A stretch of DNA of 64,000 nt from Dipylidium caninum (lineage: Eukaryota > Platyhelminthes > Cestoda > Cyclophyllidea > Dipylidiidae), in the NCBI GenBank assembly GCA_017562135.1, contig QEYB01001166.1, forward strand, positions 217,543 through 281,542, written 5' to 3'. The first letter of the stretch is position 1. Every line of letters begins with the position of its first letter. Positions 25,689 through 36,858 of the stretch are shown here, in pieces. The notes beneath the pieces are model-generated. The model worked only from the letters and a program-made list of their open reading frames with translations, was not told the origin of the DNA and ran no database searches. A program made the translations under genes and the position numbers.

Positions 25689-27126
25689 GTCTGTGAAATC
25701 TGAAGAAGACAAAAAGGACAGCAACACGAATAAGCATGCATAGAAAAAAAATTTAAGAGGTCTGACACAAATATAATGGGCAAATACCTACTGGCTCTGG
25801 TAATGCTTCCAGATAACTTGGCAATCAGCGAATAAAAAACTAATATAGAAGTGGGAAAAGCTGTTCCACACACATAAACCAGTATTGATAACGGGTATTA
25901 AAAATTTTTGCAATTAGTTAGAAGCCGAATATGTTTGTGGTGCATTATTAAAAATATGCGGCTAAACAATCTGACTGAATTGTAGGAAAAAGGCATTATA
26001 CCTAACAATCAATTGAATGTTCAGTTGAGCCTTTCAGTAATGGGCACAAACTGATATAAAGCTCATTGGCCAGACGTCGGTGTCCGTCTGGGCTAGCCAT
26101 TTTTGAAATAGGACAAAAAGTAGGGAAAAGGAAGACTATTCTGTCTAGTGGCATTCAACTCTTGCGCAGCAAATTAACAGTTCATATTAGTAAGTGAGTT
26201 ATTGAAAATCATTTTAACCCTTAGTGGCGAATGAGAGCGCTACGTTGAATTTTTCGTTTTCATTGGTTTTTTATAATCTGAAAGCCTGTCAATGGGGATT
26301 CCCTTGGCATTCGTAACGCACTTGCTATAAAGAACTGGTGTTTACCGATATGTAGGCCCTGCTGCCAAAATAACAGTATAACGTATGGAAAACATCTTTA
26401 TTTTTTACATATAACATATCAAGAGTTATCGAACAAATCAGAAGCCATGATTTTCGCAACAATTGATTATAAGTATAAAGGTTAGTGACAAACTGAGGAT
26501 TTTATTGTCATCAACTTAGGGTTGGATTGGGAGGAGTGAAAGTGGACAGAATATAATCTGTCTGATAGTTTGTTAATCATTAACTGATTAGCTCCAACAG
26601 AAATGCATCGATCTTTGCCTTTTCTCCTTTTTCAAACCAGTCTTACATCACGTTTTGCAAAATTTCACAATCCCTATTCCCATAAACTTCTATCCTTGCA
26701 CAAACCTTTTCTCGAGTAATAATGCAAGCGTGAAACGTCGAACTTTAATGAGTATACTTTAAATTCGCCTTAAAATAACAGCGCCTCTCGATTGCTTGCT
26801 GTAGAATTTCCTGCTTTATTACGACTTAATAATGCCTCCAGTTTTCCGGCTCCTCCGCTTTCCAGTGAAAAACTCTGTCCCACCTCCTCGGGGCATCAAC
26901 GGAAAGTCGAATTATAACCCCACGTTTACGGACGTAGGATGACTTTTCCCTCAAATAAACTCTTCCTCCGAAAAATAGACGTAGATCGACTTCTTATACC
27001 CAAAAATACCAAAAAGAGGTTCTACTAAAGTGTAAAAGTTTATTCCGGAAAAGGATTTATTTAGGTTCCTGTAAGTTGATAAGTAGTCAATGACATGAGT
27101 ATTTATGCTATTTCTATGATCCAGCG
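25689..27126. other. Intergenic: VPS13D 5' flank and GHITM 3' flank
   Basis: About 1.4 kb between two minus-strand genes arranged head to tail. It should contain the VPS13D promoter/5'UTR and the GHITM 3'UTR. AT-rich, with no convincing coding segment on either strand. The only signal I can point to is the GHITM poly(A) hexamer at 27039-27044. Confidence 0.7.
27039..27044 (-). terminator. Candidate poly(A) signal of GHITM
   Basis: AATAAA on the minus strand, 83 nt after the GHITM stop codon at 27127. Confidence 0.55.
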
Positions 27127-30100
27127 TCATTTTTCCTTCGTACTACGGCCTCTCAAAATGCCAACCCAGGCGTAAATATTGAAAACATCCAGAAGGACCT
27201 TCATGGAACTGCGGACAAAAAATACTTGCAAATTAATGATAATCACGATATACAACCTAAAGTTATTCTGCCTTCGCCTTAATTATATCCCTTCGCTCTA
27301 ATTACAATCGAAGGCAAAGGAAATATAACACTCAACATAAAGAAATTAACTAATTCTATGCTGTTCACTACACATGATGAAAATCTCTATTTTCGTACAC
27401 GTAGAGACAAACAAATCGCCTTCAGACAAATCCCTCTGCGTTCATTTAATTTGCCACCTACGAGACCTCTTATCCTGCAATCAACCCCGACTTACTTGTT
27501 GATAGGGTCAAAAGCCCTGATAGCCATGACAGTCCCTGGCCCAGCCGAGTAGATTGCGTGGCCTGTGTTCGGGTGTTGCTCGGCCCGGCTGATTGCCACT
27601 TTAGAGTTATGGAGAAGTAGACCAGAGAAAAGCAGTAAACCACCGTAGAGGCCGATGCCGTTGAGTCCAGCACCCAATCGACCCATTGGTGAAAGGAACA
27701 TGCTACCTGTGGCGAAAGTAAAAAGAAAAATGGAATGTCATGACCCCATTAGCTGAAGTGCTATCTAACGGGATTTGAAAGAAACGACAAGTCTTGCTAA
27801 GAGCCGATTGATTCATGTCCAAGTGGCGAATGTGGTTGGCCCGTGAAGAGAACTCGTCCAAGCCCTAACTTTCACCATCCAATGGCCCAGGATGGGTGCT
27901 TAATAAGCATCCCGAAATGTCGGACTGTGAAGCTTTGTACACGCAAACATTCCCACCAACAACAGGAATGAGTGTCTGAGTCTCACCACTGAGGTCGATA
28001 GGGCAAACACGTAATGAAAGGACACTTCAACAATACTATTCCTCATCCCAAAAGACATTTACGTGTGGCCCAAAATCACACCACTTCATAACAGGGCAGC
28101 TAGACGGCTCACAACTGACCGCGAGGACGAAACTCAACTATAACGGGTAGACAGGTGCTTTTACCAACGCTTACAAGCACTGAGACATTGCGGCGGTTCA
28201 CAAGTGGTCTTCAATAAGAAGGGGTTTTAGAAAAGTCACAAAAAACGTGTGCGTAAGGATTTCATTGGTAACAAGAGGAGGAGACGAGAGGGAGGGGGGA
28301 AGGAAGAGCTCTCACCGAGAGAGGAAACAAATACCACGCCTAGACCAATGGCAAGCGGTCCACCCCAACGCAGAAAGCGGTCGGAGGGTGCAGAGACGGC
28401 GACAGCAGAGAGACCGCCTACTATACCGGCAGTGTATACGGCGGCACGAGTTAATATAGGTCCTCCGAGAAGGCAGATCGGCGCCACCACACCTCCCAAA
28501 CTTACTGCGTAGAGCAGCCACGCCGCGTGCTTTGTATTGAACTTACTGCCGTCAAGTGGATAGGGAATCATCTTCAAGGTGGCAAAATAAATGGTATGAG
28601 GGTTTTAGGATCTGATTCTCGCTACATGTCCACATCCTTATGCAAGTGTTGTCTGAAAGCCTATCGTGACCTTAACATTTTGACCTCAGAAAAAGTACGT
28701 TTGAACGTCCATATGGCCACATCTGCTGACGTACTTTTCATAGATCGAGGTCATAAGGTCGAAGAAGCTACCAACACATCCAAATCCCTAAATACTTTTA
28801 ACACAGGGAGACTGCCAATGCTGTTTCTAAAGGGTATACCGAATGCAAATTGAATAAACCCGACAATAAAATTGTCTGCATGCATAAAAAATGAGAATAA
28901 TTTCGAGAGAAACAGTATTATTTTAGCGTACTTGTCACCCTCTGCTGAATGTAAACATCAATGTAGCCCTCATCACCAACTATACCCATTTCCTTTACCT
29001 GCCGAACTTAATAAATACACTCTTTGAATCTTCCTGCTTAAAACTTCAAAAGCAATAAGATTAATAAAGATTTAGTAGGAAGATTAAGTGCCCATCATTC
29101 CTCCAGACTTCTTGTAGATGCCGATATAGACCGAAGTTAAACGAATATATAAATCACGCTCCAATGTAACAGCAGGCCAGAAGAAGGTTATTTCATGTTT
29201 AATTCATATAATTTCTCATAATTGATAATAGACTAGGCATTATAAACGGAAAATACCGACCTTCACCTTGACAAGCTTAGGACGTTTAAATTAAAAATGA
29301 AGACGGCCAACGACACTAAAAAACGTACCTGACAAATCACACCACTTCCGATGGCGGCAACAGCCATAATGAGTGGGGTCAAAACTCGACTTTTGAAGAC
29401 GACGCGGGAGAAATCACGCGAACGAGTGAGAGCAATGGCAGAGGCAGCCGTGACAGTAACTCCTGCCGTCAAATAGGCATAAGTAGATTGGACACGTTTA
29501 CGCACATAGTCTGGCCATGTTCCCGACTTGTCAAACATAGAGAAATATTTGCTTCCTCCCCTTGCGCCGTATAGGCCGTAAAGACAGAGGCCACCCAGTC
29601 CCAGCGCTGCTCCACCAAGAATTATCATACGCTTTGAATCTACAGCTTGAAGGGGACAACACAAATAATTACTACTATCACATTCTCCTCAACAATTCAG
29701 CAAACTTCCTACAGCTCGCAGACCACGTTGCCGCTTTCCCACCAGATACTGGCTCACATGACCTTACCGATAACCATCCAAGATCTTATGCACCGTTCGA
29801 GAGGCAAACATTCTGGTTTCCAATGCTCCAGCCAACAAGACACACACAATACGCACCACATGGAGGGTAACGCCCAGATTACGAGACCATCGGGATCGAG
29901 TTAGCCAACCTGATCAAGACCATTGCTTGACCTCCATCCCACTCCCATCATCGCGGTAAACAAAAAGAATGGAATAGACAAGGCGCAATGCACAACCCCG
30001 AGGCTAGAATGTCGGGCAATTTTTTGAGGTCGATTAAGTCCGTCTTCCCCACTTCCAGAATAAGCCCACTTCCCACTTTTAATGTCATGTCCTGCGTAAG

Positions 30101-31221
30101 TTGCAGCATCACTGATCCTGCTACACACAGATATGGTGGCACGAACACTAGGAGGTACTACTGTCAACTTCATTCTAGCCGAACCTCAGCCATTTGGAAC
30201 AACTCAACCACCTCGCCTCTGACCACCATCCCACCATCGAGGCACCCTGAAACCTTGACCGTAGCATACAATAACGCACAACCAATTGACCATAAAATGT
30301 GGCGCATTGAGGCATAGAAAGCTAGGTAAGGAAGGCTTCACCCTCCCCTCATCCCCCTTCCCTCCACAGCTCGCACAGATACCATCGGCCACAACATCCA
30401 GGTGCCTCCATTCTCTCCTAGACTCCACATTCATACACATACACACACCAACATCTCAAATAAGATGTCATTAACAGCATATACTGAGTTAACGACACTC
30501 ATGTATTACGCTTCGTTCCTTTCCAATTATGGTTCATATTCAAATCAAAATGGAAAAACGTGACACATCAAGCTACTCTGAAGGACCTAAAGACGGATAT
30601 GTTCGCACGCGTACGTCAAGGCTGTAATGGTATTTACGGTTTCGACTTTAGAGATGGGTACAAAGCGACCTATGACAATGAGGCTTAACCCCAGGGGTGT
30701 CCACTTAAAGCATAAGTACAATCTGCGAAAAAAAACGGATGAAAGCGAGACACTGTACTGACATATGTTACATAACAATAAGTAACTTCAACTCAACTGC
30801 TGGGATGAGTGAAAAACGCCTTTAATGAAGGAAGACGACTTTACACACATTAAACATTCAACGGAGATGTAAAGACCGATTAATTGAGGTGTAGATTCGC
30901 GTCATTTACCTAATGCTAGTCAACACTGTACCTATTCCTCACCTCACAGTGTAATGTTTCAGAAACTACTAAAATATAAAGTTGTGAAGATTCCAGAAAC
31001 TTTACTAAGTACACAATAAATGCGGCAAAGTAAGTAGGCAGATAATAAAATGAAGTAATTTTATGGAGTTGGTAGCATTTACGTGATATCACAAACTTAC
31101 AACCTGTTGGAATTCGATTAAGAGGAATGCGACTTTCAACTTCACTCCGTACTTGGTCGACTCGCTCACGAACAGTTTCTCGTAGAGACGAGCTACCGGA
31201 GCCGAACTGCCGACGAAACAT
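27127..31221 (-). CDS. GHITM: GHITM / TMBIM5, mitochondrial BI-1 family inner-membrane protein
   Basis: TMBIM5 sits in the mitochondrial inner membrane, where it supports cristae organisation and Ca2+/H+ exchange. Five exons: 31221-31101, 29645-29329, 28571-28316, 27706-27496, 27208-27127. All phases agree (1, 0, 1, 2), giving about 328 residues against 345 in human. Diagnostic segments: WPDYVRKRVQSTYAYLTAGV, HAAWLLYAVSLGGVVAPIC, ILTRAAVYTAGIVGGLSAVA, APSDRFLRWGGPLAIGLGVV, FVSSLGSMF, GLYGGLLLFSGLLL and the last exon DPINNSMKVLLDVFNIY. The small last exon was placed from its acceptor GTCCGCAG and by homology. The first visible Met (MFRRQFG) has stops upstream in frame. The N-terminus is basic and plausible as a presequence, but short, and an upstream exon cannot be excluded. 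The conserved Asp of the human YDTQK motif is Asn here. Confidence 0.94.
27707..28315 (-). other. GHITM intron 3 with a compositionally distinct block
   Basis: The part from about 27740 to 28230 is more GC-rich and mixed in composition than the A-rich introns of neighbouring genes, and has no open frame. It could be an old repeat insertion, but I see no terminal repeats or target duplication. Confidence 0.4.
29646..31100 (-). other. GHITM intron 1 with a C-rich block at about 29650-30470
   Basis: The 29650-30470 part is C/A-rich on the plus strand with many CCACC, CATCC and CACAC words, unlike the A/G-rich DNA around it. Its overlapping plus-strand frames (29562-29870, 29988-30317) show no recognisable protein. 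Possible ancient mobile-element insertion. The rest (30480-31100) is ordinary intron. Confidence 0.4.
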
Positions 31222-32439
31222 GATTTGAGGTTTAGCAGGTTCATTCCAAGAATAAGGCGGTCATTAAAGCGGAGAGGTTTGAAGATGAGCCTCATTCTCT
31301 AGAAAGTGGTAAAGCTTCAAACAGCTCGGCTTATTAGGGCCGACCTTACACATATACTACAAAAAAGTTTTTAATACTACAATAAATGCCATTATGCATA
31401 TCATGCGACGGACAACAAAGTAATAAATTATATCGCTACAGCTCTTAGTCACAAGGCAAAATCGAAAAAATATTTGTTACTAATATAAGCAGGCAAAGCA
31501 AGAGAGCAAAAATCCTCCACGAAGACCAAACGAGATTTCGCGGTTGGCGCAAACTTAAGATTGACTTATTATTGGTTATTAATAACAAAAAGAATTACTT
31601 CAACAATTACCGTGTTTGTAATCGGATTTTAAGAAAAAAATAGGCAAAATAATCGGGATTTATAATGTGGGCTTTGTAAATGGAAATTGCTTAGTTTACA
31701 GTAACGTCTGCTTTTGGAACCTGGAATTTTAATAATCGATTTCTCACCGCAAACGGTGTCCCAATTTAACTAGATATTTGTCGCACGAAAGCTTTTCATA
31801 ATCCATTGTACGTTTTCCTGCGCTTATGTCAAGATACTGCAATCTGCAAACGTAGTACTACAGCACATTTTAGATACGGGGCTATCGTTAGTTGGACGTT
31901 ACTCCATTAATCGAATGATGAATTGATGCCGTCAAAGCAGCTTTATTACTGAAATAATCGGTTCACACCGTCAGACTTCTGGTCCATTCCCCTACAATCC
32001 CTGCAGATGTTATTGATCCAATGAAGTAGACATATTTAATTGGGGAAACGTTTTTTAAACGTTCCTTGGCAAAATGAGGTTATTCCATTGTAATGAGAAA
32101 TCGACCCGACCGTCTATAATACTGATAGATTTCTCGCATTCACTATTTCGTTATATTATTTATATTTTTGTTTGGTGTCTTTAAGCTTAGTTTTAACAAT
32201 TAGATCAAATATCTTCAAATTTTATTTGCGCATTACGAATTTAACTGCTTTTAGTTTTGCATTACACCGGTGTATATTGCATTGAGACTATGTATATACA
32301 TTTGATCTCTGGGGCAAATTTGGGACTGCACTGAACCATTTTAATTATGCGATTTACAGTGCTTCTTGTTTAAATTCGTTTGCTCGCTTACTGCTCCTTT
32401 AAATATCGCCGCCTGCCGTCAAGTGCGTACCAACTTCTC
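31222..32439. promoter_or_regulatory. Divergent promoter region between GHITM and NHP2
   Basis: 1.2 kb separating two head-to-head genes (GHITM minus, NHP2 plus). AT-rich, with no supported exon. No TATA box in a convincing position can be named. The arrangement suggests shared or back-to-back promoters. Confidence 0.5.
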
Positions 32440-32901
32440 ATGACGACCGAAGTTGTTGAGCAACCAGTGGTTGCTGATAGTAATCCTTTGGCCGATATGA
32501 CATATGAGGAAAGACTTGCGTTTTGTTCAGTCATTGCGAAACCTATGGCCTCGGAAAAACTGACGAGAAATCTGGGGAAACTAATGAAGAAGGCTAAACG
32601 TCACAGCCTCCTCGTAAGCGGCGCCAAAGACGCAGCTAAACATATCGCGAGGAAGAAGTCGCCGGGCATCCTAGTCATCGCAGGGGACGTCAGCCCTATA
32701 GACTCCATCTCCCACTTGCCGCTTCTTTGCGAGTCCAACAACATCCCATACTGCTACGTACCATCCCGCTATGACCTTTGTTGTACTACCTTCTCAAGCC
32801 TTACCTCCACTTGCGTTTTCATTAGACCACACGAGGACTACGAAAGTCGGTACAACAAGTGCTACACGGCTGTCGACCAACTGCCCCTGCCCATTCACTA
32901 A
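32440..32901 (+). CDS. NHP2: NHP2, H/ACA snoRNP and telomerase RNP subunit
   Basis: NHP2 is the L7Ae-family RNA-binding subunit of H/ACA RNPs (with dyskerin, NOP10, GAR1), needed for rRNA pseudouridylation in the nucleolus and, in animals, for telomerase RNP. A single exon of 153 codons, the same length as human. Recognised by NPLADMTYEERL, IAKPMASEKLTRNLGKLMKK, GILVIAGDVSPIDSISHLPL, IPYCYVPSRYDL, PHEDYESRYNKC and the C-terminal QLPLPI. The frame is open upstream to 32380 but without an ATG; the first Met (MTTEVVEQP) is used. The loop after YDL reads CCTTFSSLTSTCVF, where L7Ae proteins usually keep a Gly (human DLGAAAGSKRPTCV). A poly(A) hexamer lies 45 nt past the stop. Intronless, unlike all its neighbours. 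Confidence 0.95.
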   Translation: MTTEVVEQPVVADSNPLADMTYEERLAFCSVIAKPMASEKLTRNLGKLMKKAKRHSLLVSGAKDAAKHIARKKSPGILVIAGDVSPIDSISHLPLLCESNNIPYCYVPSRYDLCCTTFSSLTSTCVFIRPHEDYESRYNKCYTAVDQLPLPIH

Positions 32902-32945
32902 TCCCAAAATCGTGCAGCACGTGAGAGTTTGCCGTGTGATTGTCA

Positions 32946-32951
32946 AATAAA
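32946..32951 (+). terminator. NHP2 poly(A) signal
   Basis: AATAAA 45 nt downstream of the NHP2 stop codon on the plus strand. Confidence 0.75.
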
Positions 32952-32958
32952 CTGGATT

Positions 32959-32964
32959 TTTATT
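32959..32964 (-). terminator. Candidate SYAP1 poly(A) signal
   Basis: AATAAA on the minus strand, about 165 nt past the SYAP1 stop and only 7 nt beyond the NHP2 signal on the other strand. The two convergent 3' ends probably overlap. Confidence 0.55.
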
Positions 32965-33126
32965 GTATCGGCGCAAGCTTGTTCTCTTGTCCCATGTATG
33001 AGGCTGATTATCTAGTTTACCAATTTGGATCCGATATATAGAATATCACTTCATTTGGGTGTTCTTTTGTGAGTATAAATTATGAAAACAGAAGAATAGA
33101 AGAAGTTACGACAAAGTCTGATCTTA

Positions 33127-35360
33127 TTAATTTTCTTTGGCGTCTTCCAACTCGGCCATGATTTCGCGTTCAAGCTCGTCATCAAGTACGACTGTGTTGT
33201 CCAGGTTATCACTTTCCAACATCAGTTCGGCCTCGATTTCGTCGATGCTTATATCTAAGGTGGGGTGAAAACGATTCCATTTTTCATTATTTAATTGAAA
33301 AGCATACAAACCCGATGGAAGACTAAGAACAACAGATGAAGATGCAGAAGTATGCGGGATCGGCTTCGCGTCTCCCTCTTCGGTAGTAGTTGCCCCAATT
33401 GTCAAGCCGTCTGAAATTCAAAGCAAATAAATGAAAGGTTCCCCTTGTTTATTGTCAATAATTTTAGCGGTGGGGCATGTATTGCCTTCAATCACATTTG
33501 ATAAGTGACCAGAACTTGTTGACATTCCGATCGAGTCCAGTTAATATATTTAGGTTTGGGAAAAAAGGAACACAATTTCATAAGGTGTGTAGCTAAATTG
33601 GTGCCTTTGTGGTCCGAAATGACTAATCATCTGGTATTTTGAGTGGCCCGACGGATTTCTTCGAAAGTTTAAAGTAATCCAACGTAAATCATGCGATACC
33701 TTGCGTCTCCATAGCACCACTTAGCGCGCCTCGGGAACCTAAACAGGAAGGCCCTGCGAGAATAAATCAGTCTAACGATGCGTTGCAAAAAAAGAAGTAA
33801 AAAAAGATACCATCAGCACCAACTGACGCAGGAGGAAAAGGGCCTATTTCTCCGGGAAGGTTTTCGCTCTGACGAATGAGGTGGATTCGGTAAAAGTAAT
33901 TACGCCAAAAGTCATCCTCCGTCACTCTAAATAGGGAAAATTGCCAAGACATACATTAGGAATATAAAATTGATTAAAAGCAGTATATGTATATGATATC
34001 ATATCATCATTTACATGACGAGTACTATGGGTCACATGAAAGCAGTATTCCATAGAGCGATGCAAATTAAAGGTCGAACCAGGATTGGTTTACATTAGAG
34101 GCCAAAACATATAAATTGAAACTACCTAGTACATTAATCGCAAAGCCTAAAGTGATTGCCCAAGTATTCCAAATGCTCAATTGTCAACAAAACGTACGAA
34201 GATGGGCCAAAAGGGAAATTTGATTAAAGGTTTGCAAAAATAGGATGCAGAAAATGAAGATTAGTACCATTCGGAAAATTTTTGGTAGCATAAACCAAAT
34301 AAATTTCAAAATTATTATAAAATTTAGGCCTCAAGGGTTATCTGGATCCCTTCTTACTACACAAAAACAGAAAAGTAATAAACTAAATTGCAAATGATAA
34401 AACTTAGAATGGGTTCAAAAAGATGGGAAGTAATGCGGTGTTTCATTTACGAACAAGAGAGTGAGACAAAAATTTCGTTTAGTGAGCACAAATAGAGGCG
34501 CAAAGCCAAGTTGAGTAAGGTCCCGAATATGATATAGGACTTTAAAAAAAGGAAAAAAATAGCAAAAGGAAAAATCAAAGAATTAAAAAACAGAAAATTT
34601 TAAGATAATTCAAACTGAAATCAATACCGTGCAAGCACCAGAAAAAGTCGATGAAGTGCAGAACGATGACAAAGAAAAGTGATTATAAAATAAAGGAAAG
34701 CACCTGCGAGGAACGAGTCGAAAACGCATGTTTGCGAGGTTATTATCTGCCGCCAGTAGAGACGAGGCGACGGCCATGTATTGGGTGGTTAGAGGAGGAT
34801 TCCAGTGAAAACAGGATCCGTGGGGCGGCGGTCGTAGGAAATTTTGTTCATCTAGTGAAAGCCGTAACACTTGATCTTTTATTCTCTCTTGCCGTTGCAT
34901 TCCGCCTTCATTATCCAAACTGGAAGGGGAAGCAAATAAATAGCTCGCGAGTGATCCTACGGCACCAGCTTCATGCTCTCTTGCTTTGTTTGCAGCCACG
35001 AAGTCAGCCTGGGCTTGGTCAAATGCGGCAAAAGGAGCAGAATTTGATATCTAGGAAACTAAGAAAAACAATCGGCTTACCTTCTCCGAAATATGCTTCG
35101 CAGTATCTTTTAACTTATCCGCGATCTTTGTAGAAGACTCTTTAGTGATCGATATTAATTCTACCGCCAAAATAAAAAATTAATAGGCACGCACGATGGA
35201 TTCCGCCGAGAAAACTGTCAGCCACATCAATGTTTTGAGTTTCACAAGTTTCGATCGAAGGATCGATTGACGACGTGCCACCTTCTCGCTTTGAAGAACC
35301 ATTCATATTGTCAAAGAATTTGGATGTAAAATAAGATCCCAAGGATGACAACATTCTCAC
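33127..35360 (-). CDS. SYAP1: SYAP1, BSD-domain synapse-associated protein 1
   Basis: SYAP1 is a BSD-domain protein reported to promote Akt phosphorylation and to act in adipocyte, muscle and neuron signalling. Five exons: 35360-35195, 35139-35081, 35050-34704, 33926-33811, 33410-33127. Phases 1, 0, 2, 1 agree throughout, giving 323 residues against 352 in human. Exons 2-3 give a short amphipathic helix (STKIADKLKDTAKHIS) as in human SYAP1. Exon 3 has VLRLSLDEQNFLRPPP (human ILALSADKRNFLRDPP) and LANMRFRLVPR. Exon 4 has the BSD signature EDDFWRNYFYRIHLIRQS. The acidic C-terminus (EIEAELMLESDNLDNTVVL, ELEREIMAELEDAKEN) matches the family's acidic tail. Introns 1 and 2 are 55 and 30 nt. It shares an upstream region with PPP1R12A on the other strand. 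Confidence 0.94.
35051..35080 (-). other. 30-nt mini-intron in SYAP1
   Basis: Begins GTAAGCC, ends TTTCCTAG, and removing it joins ISEK to ISNSAPF in phase 0. Retaining it would give an in-frame stop (TAG). One of the smallest introns in the window. Confidence 0.8.
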
Positions 35361-36618
35361 AAATTACAGGTAATCTCGAAGAGTACGGAAAAATTACTGC
35401 TCACATAAACAAGGGGGCATGGATATAATGTGCGAATATGCTTATGACAGTAATGCAAGCTCTTGATAGAAAACAGCAATGTTCAATTATGGGGCATACA
35501 CAGAGTCGCAATTTTAAAATTGTGATTTTTTTTGCACACATTAAAATAGTAGAAGGATGGAAAAGTATAATATTCGTTAATGCCGGCAATTCCAACCCAT
35601 TGCTAACTACTTTTACATATGTACGGTTTTTGGAAGGGAGGGAAAAATATTTTTAACGTACGTAACTATAATTCAATACACTTATCTATGCGACACAAAA
35701 TAAATAGATCTTCCTCATTAAATAAATTCGGTACATAAATTCGATTGAGTCAACGTTATTTGTTAGCCTCCTATGTCATAAGGAGCAATGTATTGATGGT
35801 TAAATCGGAGGATGTTATGAATGATTAGTACCCTGTATATTACGGTCCAAGTTAAGCCTTATTATTGTACAAGTACCCTTAAGAATGTGAATAAAATATA
35901 CGTATTAATGTTTATTGCCTATATCGTTCCGGTGAGTTAGAACCTTCTGCCGATACGCGCATAAAATTCTAGCAACATTTATCAGACATCAAATAACAGT
36001 GATTAACCACGCAAGAGCAATTTTGTTTAGCAGAGTTCATAATCCTTTGACGCGGAATAAGTTGAGTAGTTTTTCTCTAAACCGAACACCATCGCATGCA
36101 AATGAATAAACGTCCATTACATTTCAGCTCCACAACAGGACACAGCCGGATTAGACAGTATATTTCGACATGGATCAATGATGGGTAAAAAATCAATTCT
36201 TAATTGAATAAAAACAAGTTCAGTCCGAATTTAACCGAATGAATCCATCCCGTAACAAAATCTAATCTGGTTTCCTAAGAGAGCGAGGTGTACTTTGATG
36301 ATAAAATATTAGATGGACTAGCGTTAATGGCAACTGTGGTCTTTATATACTTACCCTTTTTATAGTTGACTAATTAAATTTGAAAATCCATAGCGCAATA
36401 TTGATCACAATTTTTGTTTGGTTTACTAGTAAATTAATTATTAAAAAATGAATTGGTACAGTTGGTGCGGTTGTCTTTGTTTCAAGTTTGTGGTGGAGAC
36501 ATTAACTGGGTTTGCTTTCAATCCGCCTTTGCGATTGCGCCTTAAACAAAAGACGACAGGCTTTACCTACCTCGCGGCTCCCATCCCTATACCCTGTAGA
36601 TTTAATTGCACATTACAA
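35361..36618. promoter_or_regulatory. Divergent promoter region between SYAP1 and PPP1R12A
   Basis: 1.26 kb separating head-to-head genes. AT-rich. The strand bias of the DNA begins to switch here. The frame of PPP1R12A exon 1 is open to an earlier ATG at 36448, so part of this stretch could be coding or 5'UTR. Confidence 0.5.
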
Positions 36619-36858
36619 ATGTTAGCGTGCAGCGCTCTCAATACCGCTTCTCGCAAGCAGCAGATTGATGCGTGGGAGGCTTCGGAAATGGGCAAAGAGG
36701 TCGTCACGCCTCGACCTCCGGAGCGGGTTAACTTTCCTATGGATGTCCAATTTCACGCAGCTTGTAAAAATTCTGAATTAGATGACGTGAAGACACTGCT
36801 CGCAAAGGGAATCGATATTAATGTTGCCAACGTTGACGGTTTAACTGTTCTTCACCAG
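36619..36858 (+). CDS. PPP1R12A: PPP1R12A exon 1: RVxF motif and first ankyrin repeat
   Basis: Contains ASRKQQIDAWEASEMGKE, then the RVNF PP1-binding motif immediately before an ankyrin repeat (VQFHAACKNSELDDVKTLL, INVANVDGLTVLHQ), the same order as the human KVKF motif. The Met at 36619 is used; the frame is also open from an ATG at 36448, but that extra part looks non-conserved. Followed by a 35-nt intron (36859-36893). Confidence 0.9.

Noticed and set aside
28247..28512. Plus-strand basic frames opposite GHITM exon 3
   Set aside because: Antisense to transmembrane segments of GHITM; Arg-rich composition is the expected mirror of hydrophobic codons.
33985..34006. AT palindrome around atatgatatcatat in SYAP1 intron 3
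   Set aside because: Short AT-rich palindromes are common by chance in DNA this AT-rich; no associated feature.
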